In this document: in pieces, positions 1 to 8,165 of the stretch
Numbering within the stretch: the stretch's first letter is position 1
Layout of the letters: every line of letters starts with the position of its first letter
NCBI GenBank assembly: GCA_022822525.1
Contig: JAJEBN010000106.1
Span: 1 to 64,000, forward strand
Length of the DNA stretch: 64,000 bases
Reading direction: 5' to 3'
Origin: Acidimicrobiia bacterium
Lineage (GTDB): Bacteria; Actinomycetota; Acidimicrobiia; Acidimicrobiales; Poriferisodalaceae
Position numbers and translations under genes: made by a program
Notes under the pieces: model-generated
Database searches by the model: none
What the model was told of the DNA's origin: nothing
The model's input: the letters and a program-made list of their open reading frames with translations, nothing else

Positions 1-165
1 CTCAACATCGAGGACTTCTCCAACCTGCTCGAAGCCCGCGTCGTCATCGAGGACTGGCGACACGACTACAACCACTACCGGCCCCACCGATCACTCGGCG
101 GACAAACCCCCGCCGCCTACGCTGCCAACCACCAACCGACAATCACCACGAACCAACACCCATAA
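1..165 (+). CDS. IS3-family transposase, C-terminal fragment
   Basis: The reading frame is open from base 1 and stops at 163-165, so the 5' part lies outside the window. The 54 visible residues contain the motif YNHYRPHRSLGG followed by TPAAYA. This is the typical end of the integrase-core (DDE) domain in IS3-family OrfB transposases, which cut and join DNA during transposition. The Glu of the DDE triad would be expected just upstream or near the left edge. Whether the complete gene is intact cannot be judged here. Confidence 0.8.
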   Translation, partial: LNIEDFSNLLEARVVIEDWRHDYNHYRPHRSLGGQTPAAYAANHQPTITTNQHP

Positions 166-194
166 CAACTGGACCGACTAACGGGTCCCCGTCA
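1..194 (+). mobile_element. Right end of an IS3-family insertion sequence
   Basis: About 30 bp follow the transposase stop and end at GGGTCCCCGTCA (183-194). IS3-family elements normally finish with a terminal inverted repeat ending in CA, so the element boundary is placed near 194. The left inverted repeat and target duplication are outside the window, so the exact edge is inferred. Bases 195-345 hold no gene or clear signal that I can see. Confidence 0.5.
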
Positions 195-345
195 CCTCGA
201 AGAGCTCTCCGAGGCTGTGGTCGTGCAGCTCTGCTCATATCAACAGAGCATATGCGTTGTCACTCAGATACAGAGCCCACGTTGACCGGTCAGATGGCCG
301 TCACGTACTCGCGACCTCACGAGCCATCCAGCCGCTTTCAGGAAG

Positions 346-816
346 TCACGACTCGGCGGCTGCCTTGATGGCTACGAGGGTTGCGGCCATGCCGGAACGT
401 ACGACATCAGCCCTCGCCGCCAACTGTTCGGCACTCAATGGCTGGAGCGTAGGCGGCAGGCTGAGCACATCCCAGATCTCCGTCAGCGATGTGCCGCCCG
501 TGCCATTGGGCGCCATGCGGTAGGTCCAGCGCACATAGGGGCCTTCAGGGTCCTGCGGGCGGGTCACCCACTCGAAGCATTCCGACGGCCGGGCCACGGT
601 GACCGTGCAGGGCACACTCCACTCGCGGTCGCCGATTCGGTTGTGCCCTTCGAAGGTCGAGCCTTCAGCAGCAGGCGTATCGCTCGTCCAGTCCGCCCCG
701 ACATTCTCCGGGCTCCACTCCCCCATCCGGGGCACGTCGGACACCAAGGCATAGACGGCATCGGGCGTGGCCGCGATGTCGACGCTTGCTTCGTGCTGCA
801 TTCCATGAACGGTCAT
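346..816 (-). CDS. SRPBCC (START-like) family protein
   Basis: A 156-residue protein with the usual layout of the SRPBCC/polyketide-cyclase-like helix-grip fold. The N-terminus EASVDIAATPDAVYALVSDV leads into MGEWSPE, a middle strand ends in CFEWVTRPQ, and a long C-terminal helix follows. Such proteins bind hydrophobic ligands or act as small hydrolases or cyclases; the ligand here is unknown. The start at 816 is the longest choice, and ATG at 801 (MQHEAS) is an alternative. The gene is divergent from the SCO6745-like gene, with a palindrome between them. Confidence 0.7.
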   Translation of the reverse strand: MTVHGMQHEASVDIAATPDAVYALVSDVPRMGEWSPENVGADWTSDTPAAEGSTFEGHNRIGDREWSVPCTVTVARPSECFEWVTRPQDPEGPYVRWTYRMAPNGTGGTSLTEIWDVLSLPPTLQPLSAEQLAARADVVRSGMAATLVAIKAAAES

Positions 817-819
817 GGC

Positions 820-835
820 CGAAACCGTAGTTTCG
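820..835. promoter_or_regulatory. Palindrome upstream of SRPBCC gene (possible operator)
   Basis: A perfect inverted repeat CGAAAC-CGTA-GTTTCG sits 4 bp upstream of the ATG at 816, in the divergent region between two promoters. Its size and position fit a repressor operator, for example TetR-like. No regulator gene is adjacent, so this is only a suggestion. Confidence 0.25.
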
Positions 836-981
836 CCCGCTCGTATGGGTACAGCCGTCGGCTACGGCCCCGACAAGGCACCGCGATGCAGCCCGCCGCG
901 CCATACCATTGCGGCGACCGCGGCGGCCGTGTTGCCACCCGCTGCCGCCGATGCCGAGAGCTACGGGAACGAGGAGCACAG

Positions 982-1881
982 ATGGGCGAGATCCCGCGAA
1001 CCGAGGACCGTCGCAGCCCGATCCGGCGGCTCGGGCGAACGGTTGAGCCGATTCACACCGTTGCTTACTACTCCCCTGAGATCTACGGCTTCAACGACGA
1101 CGGGTTCAAGGGCTGGTGGCATGCCTATTTCGCCTACCGCTCGGCCCCCATGGGACGGGTGAGCGCTGCGACCGTGACGTCGGTGTTCTACAACTTCGCC
1201 CCACGCATGGTGGAACGGGCGGTGCCGAGCTGCTGGGACATCATGGAGCCCGACGCCGTCCGGGCCCGCCAGCTCGAGCTCACGACGGCGGCGATGCAGC
1301 GGGCCTTGGGCGAGTACCCGGATCAGGGCGAGATTGCCGCCGCCGCGTCCGCGCTGCGCAGCTTCGCAGGAGCTCTGCCGACCGGGGCACGACCGCTGTA
1401 TGCAGGGTGGGCATCGGAGCCGTGGCCGGGCGACAGCACGGGCGGCGGTGATGTCATGGACCTCTGGCACGGCTGCACGCTGCTGCGAGAGTTCCGTTTC
1501 GACGGCCACAACATCGCGCTCGCCGCCGGCGATCTGGATCCGGTCGAATGCCACGTGATGATGACCACCGGCGGGCATGGCAACGGGGCCACGATCCAGA
1601 AGATCCGGGGCTGGAACGCCGACGAATGGGATGCCGCCTGTCAGCAACTCATCGGGCGAGGCTGGATCACGGCTGATGGCGAGCAAACACCCGACGGCAA
1701 CGCCGCACGCCGGGCCGTCGAGCACGACACGGACCGGTTGTCGTTGGCCGCGGCCGATGCCTTGCCGCCGGACGATCTTGAGGCCCTGCTGGGACAGCTC
1801 GAGCGCATCATGGGCTACCTGGTCGAGACAGGCATCGTGGCGGGCGTCTGGCCACCGCCGCACGTCACCGTTGACGCCTGA
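982..1881 (+). CDS. SCO6745/SalK-like family protein
   Basis: A 299-residue protein resembling the actinobacterial SCO6745 family. It opens with EPIHTVAYYSPEIYGFNDD and has the conserved stretch KGWWHAYFAYRSAPMG, followed by a long mostly helical body and a C-terminal region ending GVWPPP. Family members are often described as SalK-like or winged-helix-like, but the biochemical role is unknown. ATG 982 is preceded by GAGGAG with 5-nt spacing, which decides the start. glnS begins 6 bp after the stop, so the two are probably cotranscribed. Confidence 0.65.
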   Translation: MGEIPRTEDRRSPIRRLGRTVEPIHTVAYYSPEIYGFNDDGFKGWWHAYFAYRSAPMGRVSAATVTSVFYNFAPRMVERAVPSCWDIMEPDAVRARQLELTTAAMQRALGEYPDQGEIAAAASALRSFAGALPTGARPLYAGWASEPWPGDSTGGGDVMDLWHGCTLLREFRFDGHNIALAAGDLDPVECHVMMTTGGHGNGATIQKIRGWNADEWDAACQQLIGRGWITADGEQTPDGNAARRAVEHDTDRLSLAAADALPPDDLEALLGQLERIMGYLVETGIVAGVWPPPHVTVDA

Positions 1882-1887
1882 GGACCT

Positions 1888-3690
1888 GTGCCTGACCCCC
1901 TCGGGCCCTCCAGCTCAGCCGCCCCTGCCGGCGAGTCCGCGAACGGCGGCAGTCGCGATTTCATTCGAGACCAAGTCGAGGCGGACTCGGGGTCGGAGCG
2001 CTTCGCAGGCAGGGTTCAGACCCGCTTTCCGCCGGAGCCGAACGGGTATCTCCACGTCGGGCACGCCAAGGCGATTTGCTTGGACTTCACAGTGGCCTCC
2101 GAGTTCGGCGGCCGCTGCTTTCTGCGTTTTGACGACACGAACCCCGCAACGGAGAGTCCCGAGTACGTCGAGGCCATCGTCGACGACGTGAGGTGGCTGG
2201 GCTTCGAACCTGATGAGATCCGATTCGCCTCCGACTACTTCGAACAGCTCTACACATGGGCTGAACATCTGATCGAACGTGGGCTGGCCTACGTCGACGA
2301 CCAGGACGCGGAGACCATCTCGGCTGGGCGCGGAGGATTCGGGCAGCCAGGTGTCGAGAGCCCTTACCGGGATCGGGAAGCCCCCGAGAACCTGCGCCTG
2401 TTCCGGGAGATGGCTGCCGGCCAGCATCCCGAAGGCAGCAGGGTGCTGCGGGCCCGTGTCGACATGCAGCACGAGAACATGCAGATGCGTGACCCGGTGA
2501 TGTACCGCATCCGCCACAAGCACCACTACCGCAGCGGCGATCGCTGGTGCATCTATCCCACGTATGACTGGGCACACGGCCAGAGCGATGCCATCGAAGG
2601 CGTCACCCACTCGCTGTGCACGCTGGAATTCAGGGACAACCGGGCGCTGTACGACTGGTATTTGGAGCACCTGCCCCTCGCCGAGCTGGGTCATCGGGGC
2701 GACCGCCCGCATCAGACCGAATTCGCCCGTTTGGAGCTGACTCACACGATCACCTCCAAACGGATCCTTCGCCGTCTCGTGGAAGACAGTCACGTGGACG
2801 GCTGGGACGATCCCCGGCTGCCGACGCTGCGGGCCCTGCGCAGGCGCGGCTATCCCCCCTCGGCCATCCGGGACTTCTGCGGCTTCATCGGCGTGGCGCG
2901 TACCAACAGCCGGCACGCACCCGAGTTGCTCGAATCATTCGTGCGCACCGAGCTGAACGCCACCGCGCCGCGGCGGATGGCCGTGCTGCGACCGCTGAAG
3001 CTGGTGATCACCAACTGGCCGACCGACGACGACGGGGAGCCGCTCGTCGAGTACCGGGAAGCTGTCAACAACCCTGAGGACCCGTCGGCGGGCACACGGC
3101 AGGTGCCGTTCAGCGGGACATTGTGGATCGAGCAGGACGACTTCCGGTTGGAGGCGCCGCCCAAGTACTTCCGGCTGACGCCTGGGCGCGAGGTACGGCT
3201 GCGCGCCGGCTACTTCGTTCGCTGTACCGACGCGGTGACTGACCCCGATGGAAACGTCACCGAGGTGCGCTGCACGTATGACCCCGAGACCTCTGGTGGT
3301 CAAGCGCCAGACGGTCGTAAGGTCAAGGCGACGATCCACTGGGTCAGTGCCGACCACGCCGTGCCCATCGAAGCGGCACTGTACGAACGGCTCTTCCACA
3401 CCGAGCTTCCGGGCGAGCGCACCGGTGATCCGCTCGACGACCTGCATCCGAACTCACGCGAACTCTGTGCCGGAATCGCCGAACCCGCGGTCGGCGACAT
3501 CACCCCCGGCCAAGTGGTGCAGTTCGAACGCCTCGGCTATTTCTGCGCCGACAGCTCAGGCCCGGACAGCCCCGGAGCGCCACTGTTTCACCGCACGGTC
3601 AGCCTGCGTGACGAGTGGGCAAACATCCAGAAACGGCAGCGGCAATCCGGCGGCTCCGTTCGTCCGGGAAATCAGGGAGGCAGCAGGTGA
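1888..3690 (+). CDS. glnS: Glutaminyl-tRNA synthetase
   Basis: Charges tRNA-Gln directly with glutamine in the cytosol. The 600-residue protein aligns by eye along its whole length with E. coli GlnRS (about 554 aa). The class I HIGH-like motif PNGYLHVGHA is at 51-60. The catalytic core contains CIYPTYDWAHGQSDAIEGVT and HSLCTLEFRDN. The KMSKS-like loop is ITSKR at 288-292, replacing the VMSKR of E. coli. The anticodon-binding beta-barrels follow, including RQVPFSG and KVKATIHWVSADHA. The GTG start lies 6 bp after the previous stop. Most Actinomycetota make Gln-tRNA through GatCAB instead, so its presence is notable. Confidence 0.97.
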   Translation: MPDPLGPSSSAAPAGESANGGSRDFIRDQVEADSGSERFAGRVQTRFPPEPNGYLHVGHAKAICLDFTVASEFGGRCFLRFDDTNPATESPEYVEAIVDDVRWLGFEPDEIRFASDYFEQLYTWAEHLIERGLAYVDDQDAETISAGRGGFGQPGVESPYRDREAPENLRLFREMAAGQHPEGSRVLRARVDMQHENMQMRDPVMYRIRHKHHYRSGDRWCIYPTYDWAHGQSDAIEGVTHSLCTLEFRDNRALYDWYLEHLPLAELGHRGDRPHQTEFARLELTHTITSKRILRRLVEDSHVDGWDDPRLPTLRALRRRGYPPSAIRDFCGFIGVARTNSRHAPELLESFVRTELNATAPRRMAVLRPLKLVITNWPTDDDGEPLVEYREAVNNPEDPSAGTRQVPFSGTLWIEQDDFRLEAPPKYFRLTPGREVRLRAGYFVRCTDAVTDPDGNVTEVRCTYDPETSGGQAPDGRKVKATIHWVSADHAVPIEAALYERLFHTELPGERTGDPLDDLHPNSRELCAGIAEPAVGDITPGQVVQFERLGYFCADSSGPDSPGAPLFHRTVSLRDEWANIQKRQRQSGGSVRPGNQGGSR

Positions 3691-4478
3691 CCGAGCAGCA
3701 AGGAGCCACCGGAGCACACACGGCAGGATCGCACCCGTTTGGCCGTGTAGCGATCATCACCGGCGGTGGCACGGGCATCGGCCGGGCGTGTGCTCTCGCA
3801 CTCTCGGACGCCGGCTGGAAGACGGTCGTGTGCGGCCGCCGCCGGGAGCTGCTGGACGAGGTGGTGGATCAGTGCGCCGCTGACTCGCTGGCCGTCACTG
3901 CAGATGTGTCTGATCCCTCTGACGTGGACGCCTTGTTCGCCGCCGCCGTCGGACAGTTCGGCCGCGTGGACCTGCTGTTCAACAATGCCGGCATGGGCAC
4001 TCGCCCCGTGCCGGTCGATGAACTGCCGATCGCCGACTGGATGGCCACGGTGGGGGTGAACCTGACCGGCTCGTGGCTGTGTGCCCGCGCAGCGTTCGCG
4101 CAGATGAAGCGCCAGCAGCCGTCCGGCGGGCGCATCATCAACAACGGATCAGTGTCGGCACAGACGCCCCGGCCGCATTCGTCCCCGTACACGGCAACGA
4201 AACATGCGATCACCGGGCTGACCAAGGCCCTGTCGCTGGAGGGACGGGATCACGGCATCACCGTCGGCCAGATCGACATCGGCAACGCCGAGTCGCCCCT
4301 GACGGCCCCGATGGCGACGGGCGTTCCCCAGGCCGACGGCAGCATCCGTGCCGAGCCGCTGATGGACGTCGACGACGTAGCCCGTGCCGTGCTGTACATG
4401 GCAGCCCTGCCCGCCGACACCAACGTGCTCACCATGACCGTGATGGCCAACGGCATGCCCCTCGTCGGCCGCGGTTAG
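3687..4478 (+). CDS. SDR family NAD(P)-dependent oxidoreductase
   Basis: A 263-residue classical short-chain dehydrogenase. It has the Rossmann motif GGGTGIG near residue 26, the NNAG structural motif, the catalytic Ser in NNGSVS, and YTATK with the catalytic Tyr and Lys. It probably oxidises or reduces a secondary alcohol or ketone; the substrate is unknown. GTG 3687 overlaps the glnS stop (GTGA) and is preceded by GGGAGG, so the longer upstream frame inside glnS is not used. It is the last gene of this short operon before the flavin oxidoreductase. Confidence 0.92.
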   Translation: MTEQQGATGAHTAGSHPFGRVAIITGGGTGIGRACALALSDAGWKTVVCGRRRELLDEVVDQCAADSLAVTADVSDPSDVDALFAAAVGQFGRVDLLFNNAGMGTRPVPVDELPIADWMATVGVNLTGSWLCARAAFAQMKRQQPSGGRIINNGSVSAQTPRPHSSPYTATKHAITGLTKALSLEGRDHGITVGQIDIGNAESPLTAPMATGVPQADGSIRAEPLMDVDDVARAVLYMAALPADTNVLTMTVMANGMPLVGRG

Positions 4479-4532
4479 CCGCGGCGCCTCGAACACAGCC
4501 GCGGCTCGGTCCTTTTTCCTAGGCTGCGCGGC

Positions 4533-5420
4533 ATGAAGTTCGGATACCTGACAGGCAATCACCACGGCGGCATCGACCCAGGCGACCTGGCGCAAGAACT
4601 CGAAGAACGGGGCTTCGCATCGGTGTGGTACCCCGAGCACACCCACATCCCGACGTCCCGCGAAAGCTCCTATCCGAACGGCGGCCAGCTCCCCGGCACC
4701 TACTTCCACATGATGGACCCGTTCGTCTCCATCGGCATCGCCGCGGCACGGACCAGCCAGATCACGCTCGGCACCGGCATCTGCCTCATCCTCCAGCACG
4801 ACCTCATCGACCTCGCCCGCACCGTCGCCAGCGCCGACGTGCTGTCCAGCGGCCGTGTGGTGCTGGGCGTCGGCGTCGGCTGGAACAAGGAGGAACTCGC
4901 CGACCATCGCCCCGACATGCCCTTCAGTCGCCGCTACGGCGCCATGCGCGAGCGCATCGCTGCGATGCGCTCGATCTGGGCCGACGATCCCGTGCCTGCC
5001 TTCGAGGGCGAGTGGGACAGCTACAGCGAGTCGTGGATCTACCCAAAACCCGCCAACGGCACAGTGCCCATCGCGCTCGGCAACGCCGGCCCGCTGGGCA
5101 TCCAGCATGCTGCGGAGTACGCCGACGAATGGGCGCCCATCGACGTGGGTGTCATGAACACCACCGGCAAGCCCGACGTGCTCGGCGGCATCCAACGATT
5201 CCGCCGCCTCGCTGCCGAAGCGGGGCGCGACAACGCCGACGACATCCCGATCACGCTCTACATCTGGGGCCGGCCCCGCATGGACCGGCTGGAGTCCTAC
5301 GCGGAAGCTGGCGTCAGCCAGTTCATTCTCACGCCCGTCAACTTCGACCTGCCCTCAGCCGACGAAACCCTGCAGTACCTCGACGAACTCGCCCCCACAT
5401 TGGCCGCGTTCAAAAACTAG
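4533..5420 (+). CDS. LLM-class (F420/flavin-dependent) oxidoreductase
   Basis: A 295-residue luciferase-like TIM-barrel protein. Visible family landmarks are the N-terminal strand MKFGYL, ASVWYPEHTH, the strand ITLGTGI, ADVLSSGRVVLGVGVGWNKEE and PIALGNAGP. In Actinomycetota this subgroup usually uses coenzyme F420, but the cofactor cannot be proven from sequence alone. It follows the SDR gene in the same direction. The ATG lies just after a TTTTTCCTAGGCT stretch that might hold a -10 element. Confidence 0.9.
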   Translation: MKFGYLTGNHHGGIDPGDLAQELEERGFASVWYPEHTHIPTSRESSYPNGGQLPGTYFHMMDPFVSIGIAAARTSQITLGTGICLILQHDLIDLARTVASADVLSSGRVVLGVGVGWNKEELADHRPDMPFSRRYGAMRERIAAMRSIWADDPVPAFEGEWDSYSESWIYPKPANGTVPIALGNAGPLGIQHAAEYADEWAPIDVGVMNTTGKPDVLGGIQRFRRLAAEAGRDNADDIPITLYIWGRPRMDRLESYAEAGVSQFILTPVNFDLPSADETLQYLDELAPTLAAFKN

Positions 5421-5459
5421 GTCTTGCTGGGGTGCTCGCCGGAGTACAGTGACCGAAGA

Positions 5460-5517
5460 GGCCAGCCTCAACCGGGTGGCCGAGTCTGAGAAGGCGCTTC
5501 ACCCGGAGAGGCTGGCC
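5460..5517. other. Nested perfect hairpin between convergent genes
   Basis: The arms GGCCAGCCTC (5460-5469) and GAGGCTGGCC (5508-5517) are perfect complements. Inside them CCGGGTG (5472-5478) pairs with CACCCGG (5500-5506), and GCC/GGC can close a terminal loop. The structure reads equally on both strands, and the flanking genes converge on it, so a bidirectional terminator is the simplest reading. The apex GGTGGCCGAGTCTGAGAAGGC resembles the D-arm region of type II tRNAs, but no full tRNA can be folded. Confidence 0.5.
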
Positions 5518-5603
5518 CTCTCGCGAGCGTAGTGGCGCCTGACACTGACGCCCAGTAAATTTCATAGGATTTCGTACAGGCAAGCGGGCCTGCTCGCATG
5601 GGG

Positions 5604-6815
5604 CTACAGGCCGGAGCGTTCCAGGATGTGCACGCCGCAGCTCGAGCCGAGGCCGATCACGTGGGCGAGGCCGACCTTGGCGTCAGGCACCTGGCGGTCG
5701 CCAGCTTCGCCGCGGACGTGGGTGGCAACCTCGAACAGATTGGCCACGCCGGTGGCACCGATGGGGTGTCCCTTCGACAGCAGGCCGCCGGATACGTTCA
5801 CCGGGATCTCCCCGTCGCGCCACGGGCCGCCCTTGTCGATCCACTCGCCGGCGCCGCCGGGTTCGCACAGCCGCAGGTTGTCGTAGTGCCGAAGCTCGGC
5901 GGTTGCGAAGCAGTCGTGCAGCTCCACCAAGTCGAGATCGGCAGGATCCACGCCCGAGGCCTCGTATGCCGCGTCCGCGGCGTTGCGAGTCAGCGTGTTG
6001 ACGTCAGGCTGCACCTGGCATCCCTCGGTCCAGGGATCTGACGTGAGCACTGAAGCCGAGACTTTGACCGCACGCCGTTGCTGCTCACGCGGCAGCGTCT
6101 TGAGCTTCTCGTCGGAGACCAGCACCACCGCCGCCGAGCCGTCGCCGGTCGGGCAGCACATCAGCAGCGTGTTCGGGTAGGCGATCACCTCCGAGCTCAT
6201 GACCTCGTCGAGCGTGAACGCCTTGCGGTACTGCGCCAGCGGGTTCAGGGTGGAGTGCTCGTGGTTCTTCTGTGCGACCTTGGCGAATTGCTCGAAGCCC
6301 ACGCCGTCGTTCTCGTAGGCGTACTCCATGCCAGCCTGTGCGAACACGCCGGGCATCATGTTGGTGCCGAGCCGCCCCTCGACGCCGACGACGGAGCCGA
6401 AGCGTCCCTTGCGCTCGAACACCTGCTTGTCGGAGCGGGCAGCCCGATCAGCACCGAGCATGCCCATCTTGCCCATCTGCTCGACGCCCACGGCCAGGCC
6501 CATCTGGGCCTCTCCGGCCTTGATCGCCATCATCACCGTGCGGACCGCAGTCGCCCCCGTTGCGCAGGCGTTGGCCACGTTGTACACGGGAATGCCCGTC
6601 TGACCGAGCTGCTTCTGGAGGCGCTGGCCGACACCGCCGTTGGCCTCGTACAGGCATCCGGCGGCGAGCACGTCCATCTCGGCCATGGTGACGCCGCCGT
6701 CGTCGAGCGCTCCCAACGAGGCCTCGGCTGCGAGGTCGATGAGGTCCTTGTCGGCATAGCGACCGAACTTGGTCATCGATGTGCCGAGGATCCAAACGGG
6801 GTCTTCGTTGCTCAT
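5604..6815 (-). CDS. Thiolase-family protein (SCP-x/lipid-transfer type)
   Basis: A 403-residue thiolase-fold enzyme. Nucleophile Cys84 lies in NVANACATGATA, and there is an ELHDCFA segment and the C-terminal GHPIGATG. The replaced NEHF motif and the HDCF segment are typical of SCP-x-like thiolases, which cleave or form beta-keto acyl-CoA, often in sterol or branched lipid catabolism. It is followed downstream only by the hairpin at 5460-5517. The upstream gene on the same strand encodes a DUF35 OB-fold protein, the usual partner of this class, which supports a two-subunit enzyme. Confidence 0.9.
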   Translation of the reverse strand: MSNEDPVWILGTSMTKFGRYADKDLIDLAAEASLGALDDGGVTMAEMDVLAAGCLYEANGGVGQRLQKQLGQTGIPVYNVANACATGATAVRTVMMAIKAGEAQMGLAVGVEQMGKMGMLGADRAARSDKQVFERKGRFGSVVGVEGRLGTNMMPGVFAQAGMEYAYENDGVGFEQFAKVAQKNHEHSTLNPLAQYRKAFTLDEVMSSEVIAYPNTLLMCCPTGDGSAAVVLVSDEKLKTLPREQQRRAVKVSASVLTSDPWTEGCQVQPDVNTLTRNAADAAYEASGVDPADLDLVELHDCFATAELRHYDNLRLCEPGGAGEWIDKGGPWRDGEIPVNVSGGLLSKGHPIGATGVANLFEVATHVRGEAGDRQVPDAKVGLAHVIGLGSSCGVHILERSGL

Positions 6816-6876
6816 GGTGTTCTCGTTTTCTGTGTCCGTTGCTTGTCAGAATGAGTGGGGTCGGGCGGGTGCAGGC

Positions 6877-7323
6877 TCAGGCTGCTTCGGGCTCGTAGCC
6901 GAAGGCGACGGCCTCGTTGCCGTCGTCGTTGGTGGCGGTCACGTAGGTGGTGAGGCGCACTCGCATGCCGAGGGTCACATTGGCAGGAGTGGGCTCGATG
7001 TTGATGATGTTGCTCTTGACGCGCCCGCCCCCGTCAAGATCGACGACGGCGGAGATGTAGGGAGCAGGCACGCCCCGCGCGGCACGGTGCACGATGGTGA
7101 AGGTCCGTACCTTGCCGCTGTTGGACAGCCGTTGGCTCGAGAACTCGCGTGCCCCGCATGCGGCACAGGCATTGCGGCGGTCGAAGTAGCTGACGCCGCA
7201 CACTGTGCAGACGTTGGCGACCAAATGGGGATCGTCTCCGAGCTTCAGGTACTCCACCATCGAGATCTGGTTGGAGCCGGCCGCATCTGGCCCAACCTCA
7301 CCTGGCACAGTCTGCTCGCCCAC
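6877..7323 (-). CDS. Zn-ribbon/OB-fold (DUF35) protein, thiolase partner
   Basis: A 148-residue protein with a rubredoxin-like zinc ribbon (CTVCG, then CAACGAREF) followed by an OB-fold domain (VRTFTIVHRAARG, PAPYISAVVDLDGGGRVKSNI). DUF35 proteins form complexes with SCP-x-type thiolases and are required for their activity. The gene lies 61 bp upstream of the thiolase on the same strand. The GTG start at 7323 is chosen because GAGGAGGT lies 8 nt upstream; a longer frame to 7356 has no such signal. Confidence 0.85.
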   Translation of the reverse strand: MGEQTVPGEVGPDAAGSNQISMVEYLKLGDDPHLVANVCTVCGVSYFDRRNACAACGAREFSSQRLSNSGKVRTFTIVHRAARGVPAPYISAVVDLDGGGRVKSNIINIEPTPANVTLGMRVRLTTYVTATNDDGNEAVAFGYEPEAA

Positions 7324-7434
7324 GTCCGATGACCTCCTCGGTCGGGTCCGGTGCAACGGTGAGGCCCCCGAAGCGGCTGCCCTGCAGCAACTTACCAGTG
7401 GCCCGCCTGCAGCCGCCGCTTGGAGCAGCGCCCG

Positions 7435-8115
7435 CTAGCGGCCGAGCCAGCTCCCCCAGTGGACGACCGGGCGGCTTGGCGCTGTCGAGTCTCCCGGCGC
7501 AGCGTCGTGGGCTGCATCACGAGACAGCGAGCGGCGAGGCCGGTCGCGGCTTGCGGCGGGCCTGGCGGCTGCTTCGGCATCGCGGTCGGGCCAGCCCACG
7601 GCGACGGTCCCGATGGGTTCGTGGGCCGGCGGGACGCCGAGCTCCGCGGCTACGGCGGAGGCGTGGTCGAACATGCCGAAGAACAGCACACCGAGACCCT
7701 CGTCGATCGCTGCGTATTGCAGTGCCAGCGAGGCGAAGGAGGCATCCACGATCCAGTAGGGCGTGGCCCAGGCATCGGTGCCCGAGCCGAGTCCGGATCG
7801 TTCCTTGTCCAGTTCCCCGTACCGCTCGACGTATGCCTGGGGGTCAGCCCAGACAGTGACGAGGACCGGGCAGGCCAGCAGCGACGTCCAGCGAAAGCCA
7901 TCGCGACGATCAGCGGGCAATGCGGTGTCCCAGTAACGAGCAGTCTCGTCGGGCCCACGGAGCACCACGAAGTCAAAACCCTGCGAGTTGCCGGCCGAGG
8001 GAACCCGGCGGGCCGTGTCGAGAATGCTCTCGAGCACGGCGTCATTGACAGGTTCCGCCAAGAAGTGCCTGGTCATCCTCCGGCGGCGAGCGAGATCGCC
8101 GAATGCGCCCGTCAC
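7435..8115 (-). CDS. Nitroreductase-family flavoprotein
   Basis: A 226-residue member of the FMN-dependent nitroreductase fold. The N-terminus RRRRMTRHFLAEPV and the SAGNSQGFDFVVL segment are the usual FMN phosphate and ribityl contacts. ASLALQYAAIDEGLGVLFFG is the dimer helix and flavin-ring region, and PIGTVAVGWPD lies near the C-terminus. The substrate is unknown. The C-terminal 40 residues (RPAASRDRPRRS onward) are Arg-rich and look like a low-complexity tail beyond the catalytic fold. Confidence 0.85.
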   Translation of the reverse strand: MTGAFGDLARRRRMTRHFLAEPVNDAVLESILDTARRVPSAGNSQGFDFVVLRGPDETARYWDTALPADRRDGFRWTSLLACPVLVTVWADPQAYVERYGELDKERSGLGSGTDAWATPYWIVDASFASLALQYAAIDEGLGVLFFGMFDHASAVAAELGVPPAHEPIGTVAVGWPDRDAEAAARPAASRDRPRRSLSRDAAHDAAPGDSTAPSRPVVHWGSWLGR

Positions 8116-8165
8116 AGGGATGGATTCATCGGCCAGCCCGGTGCGGGCCTCAACGCAACGTGGCC

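Noticed and set aside
5460..5517. A complete tRNA gene
   Set aside because: Only 58 nt and two nested helices; no anticodon arm or T-arm.
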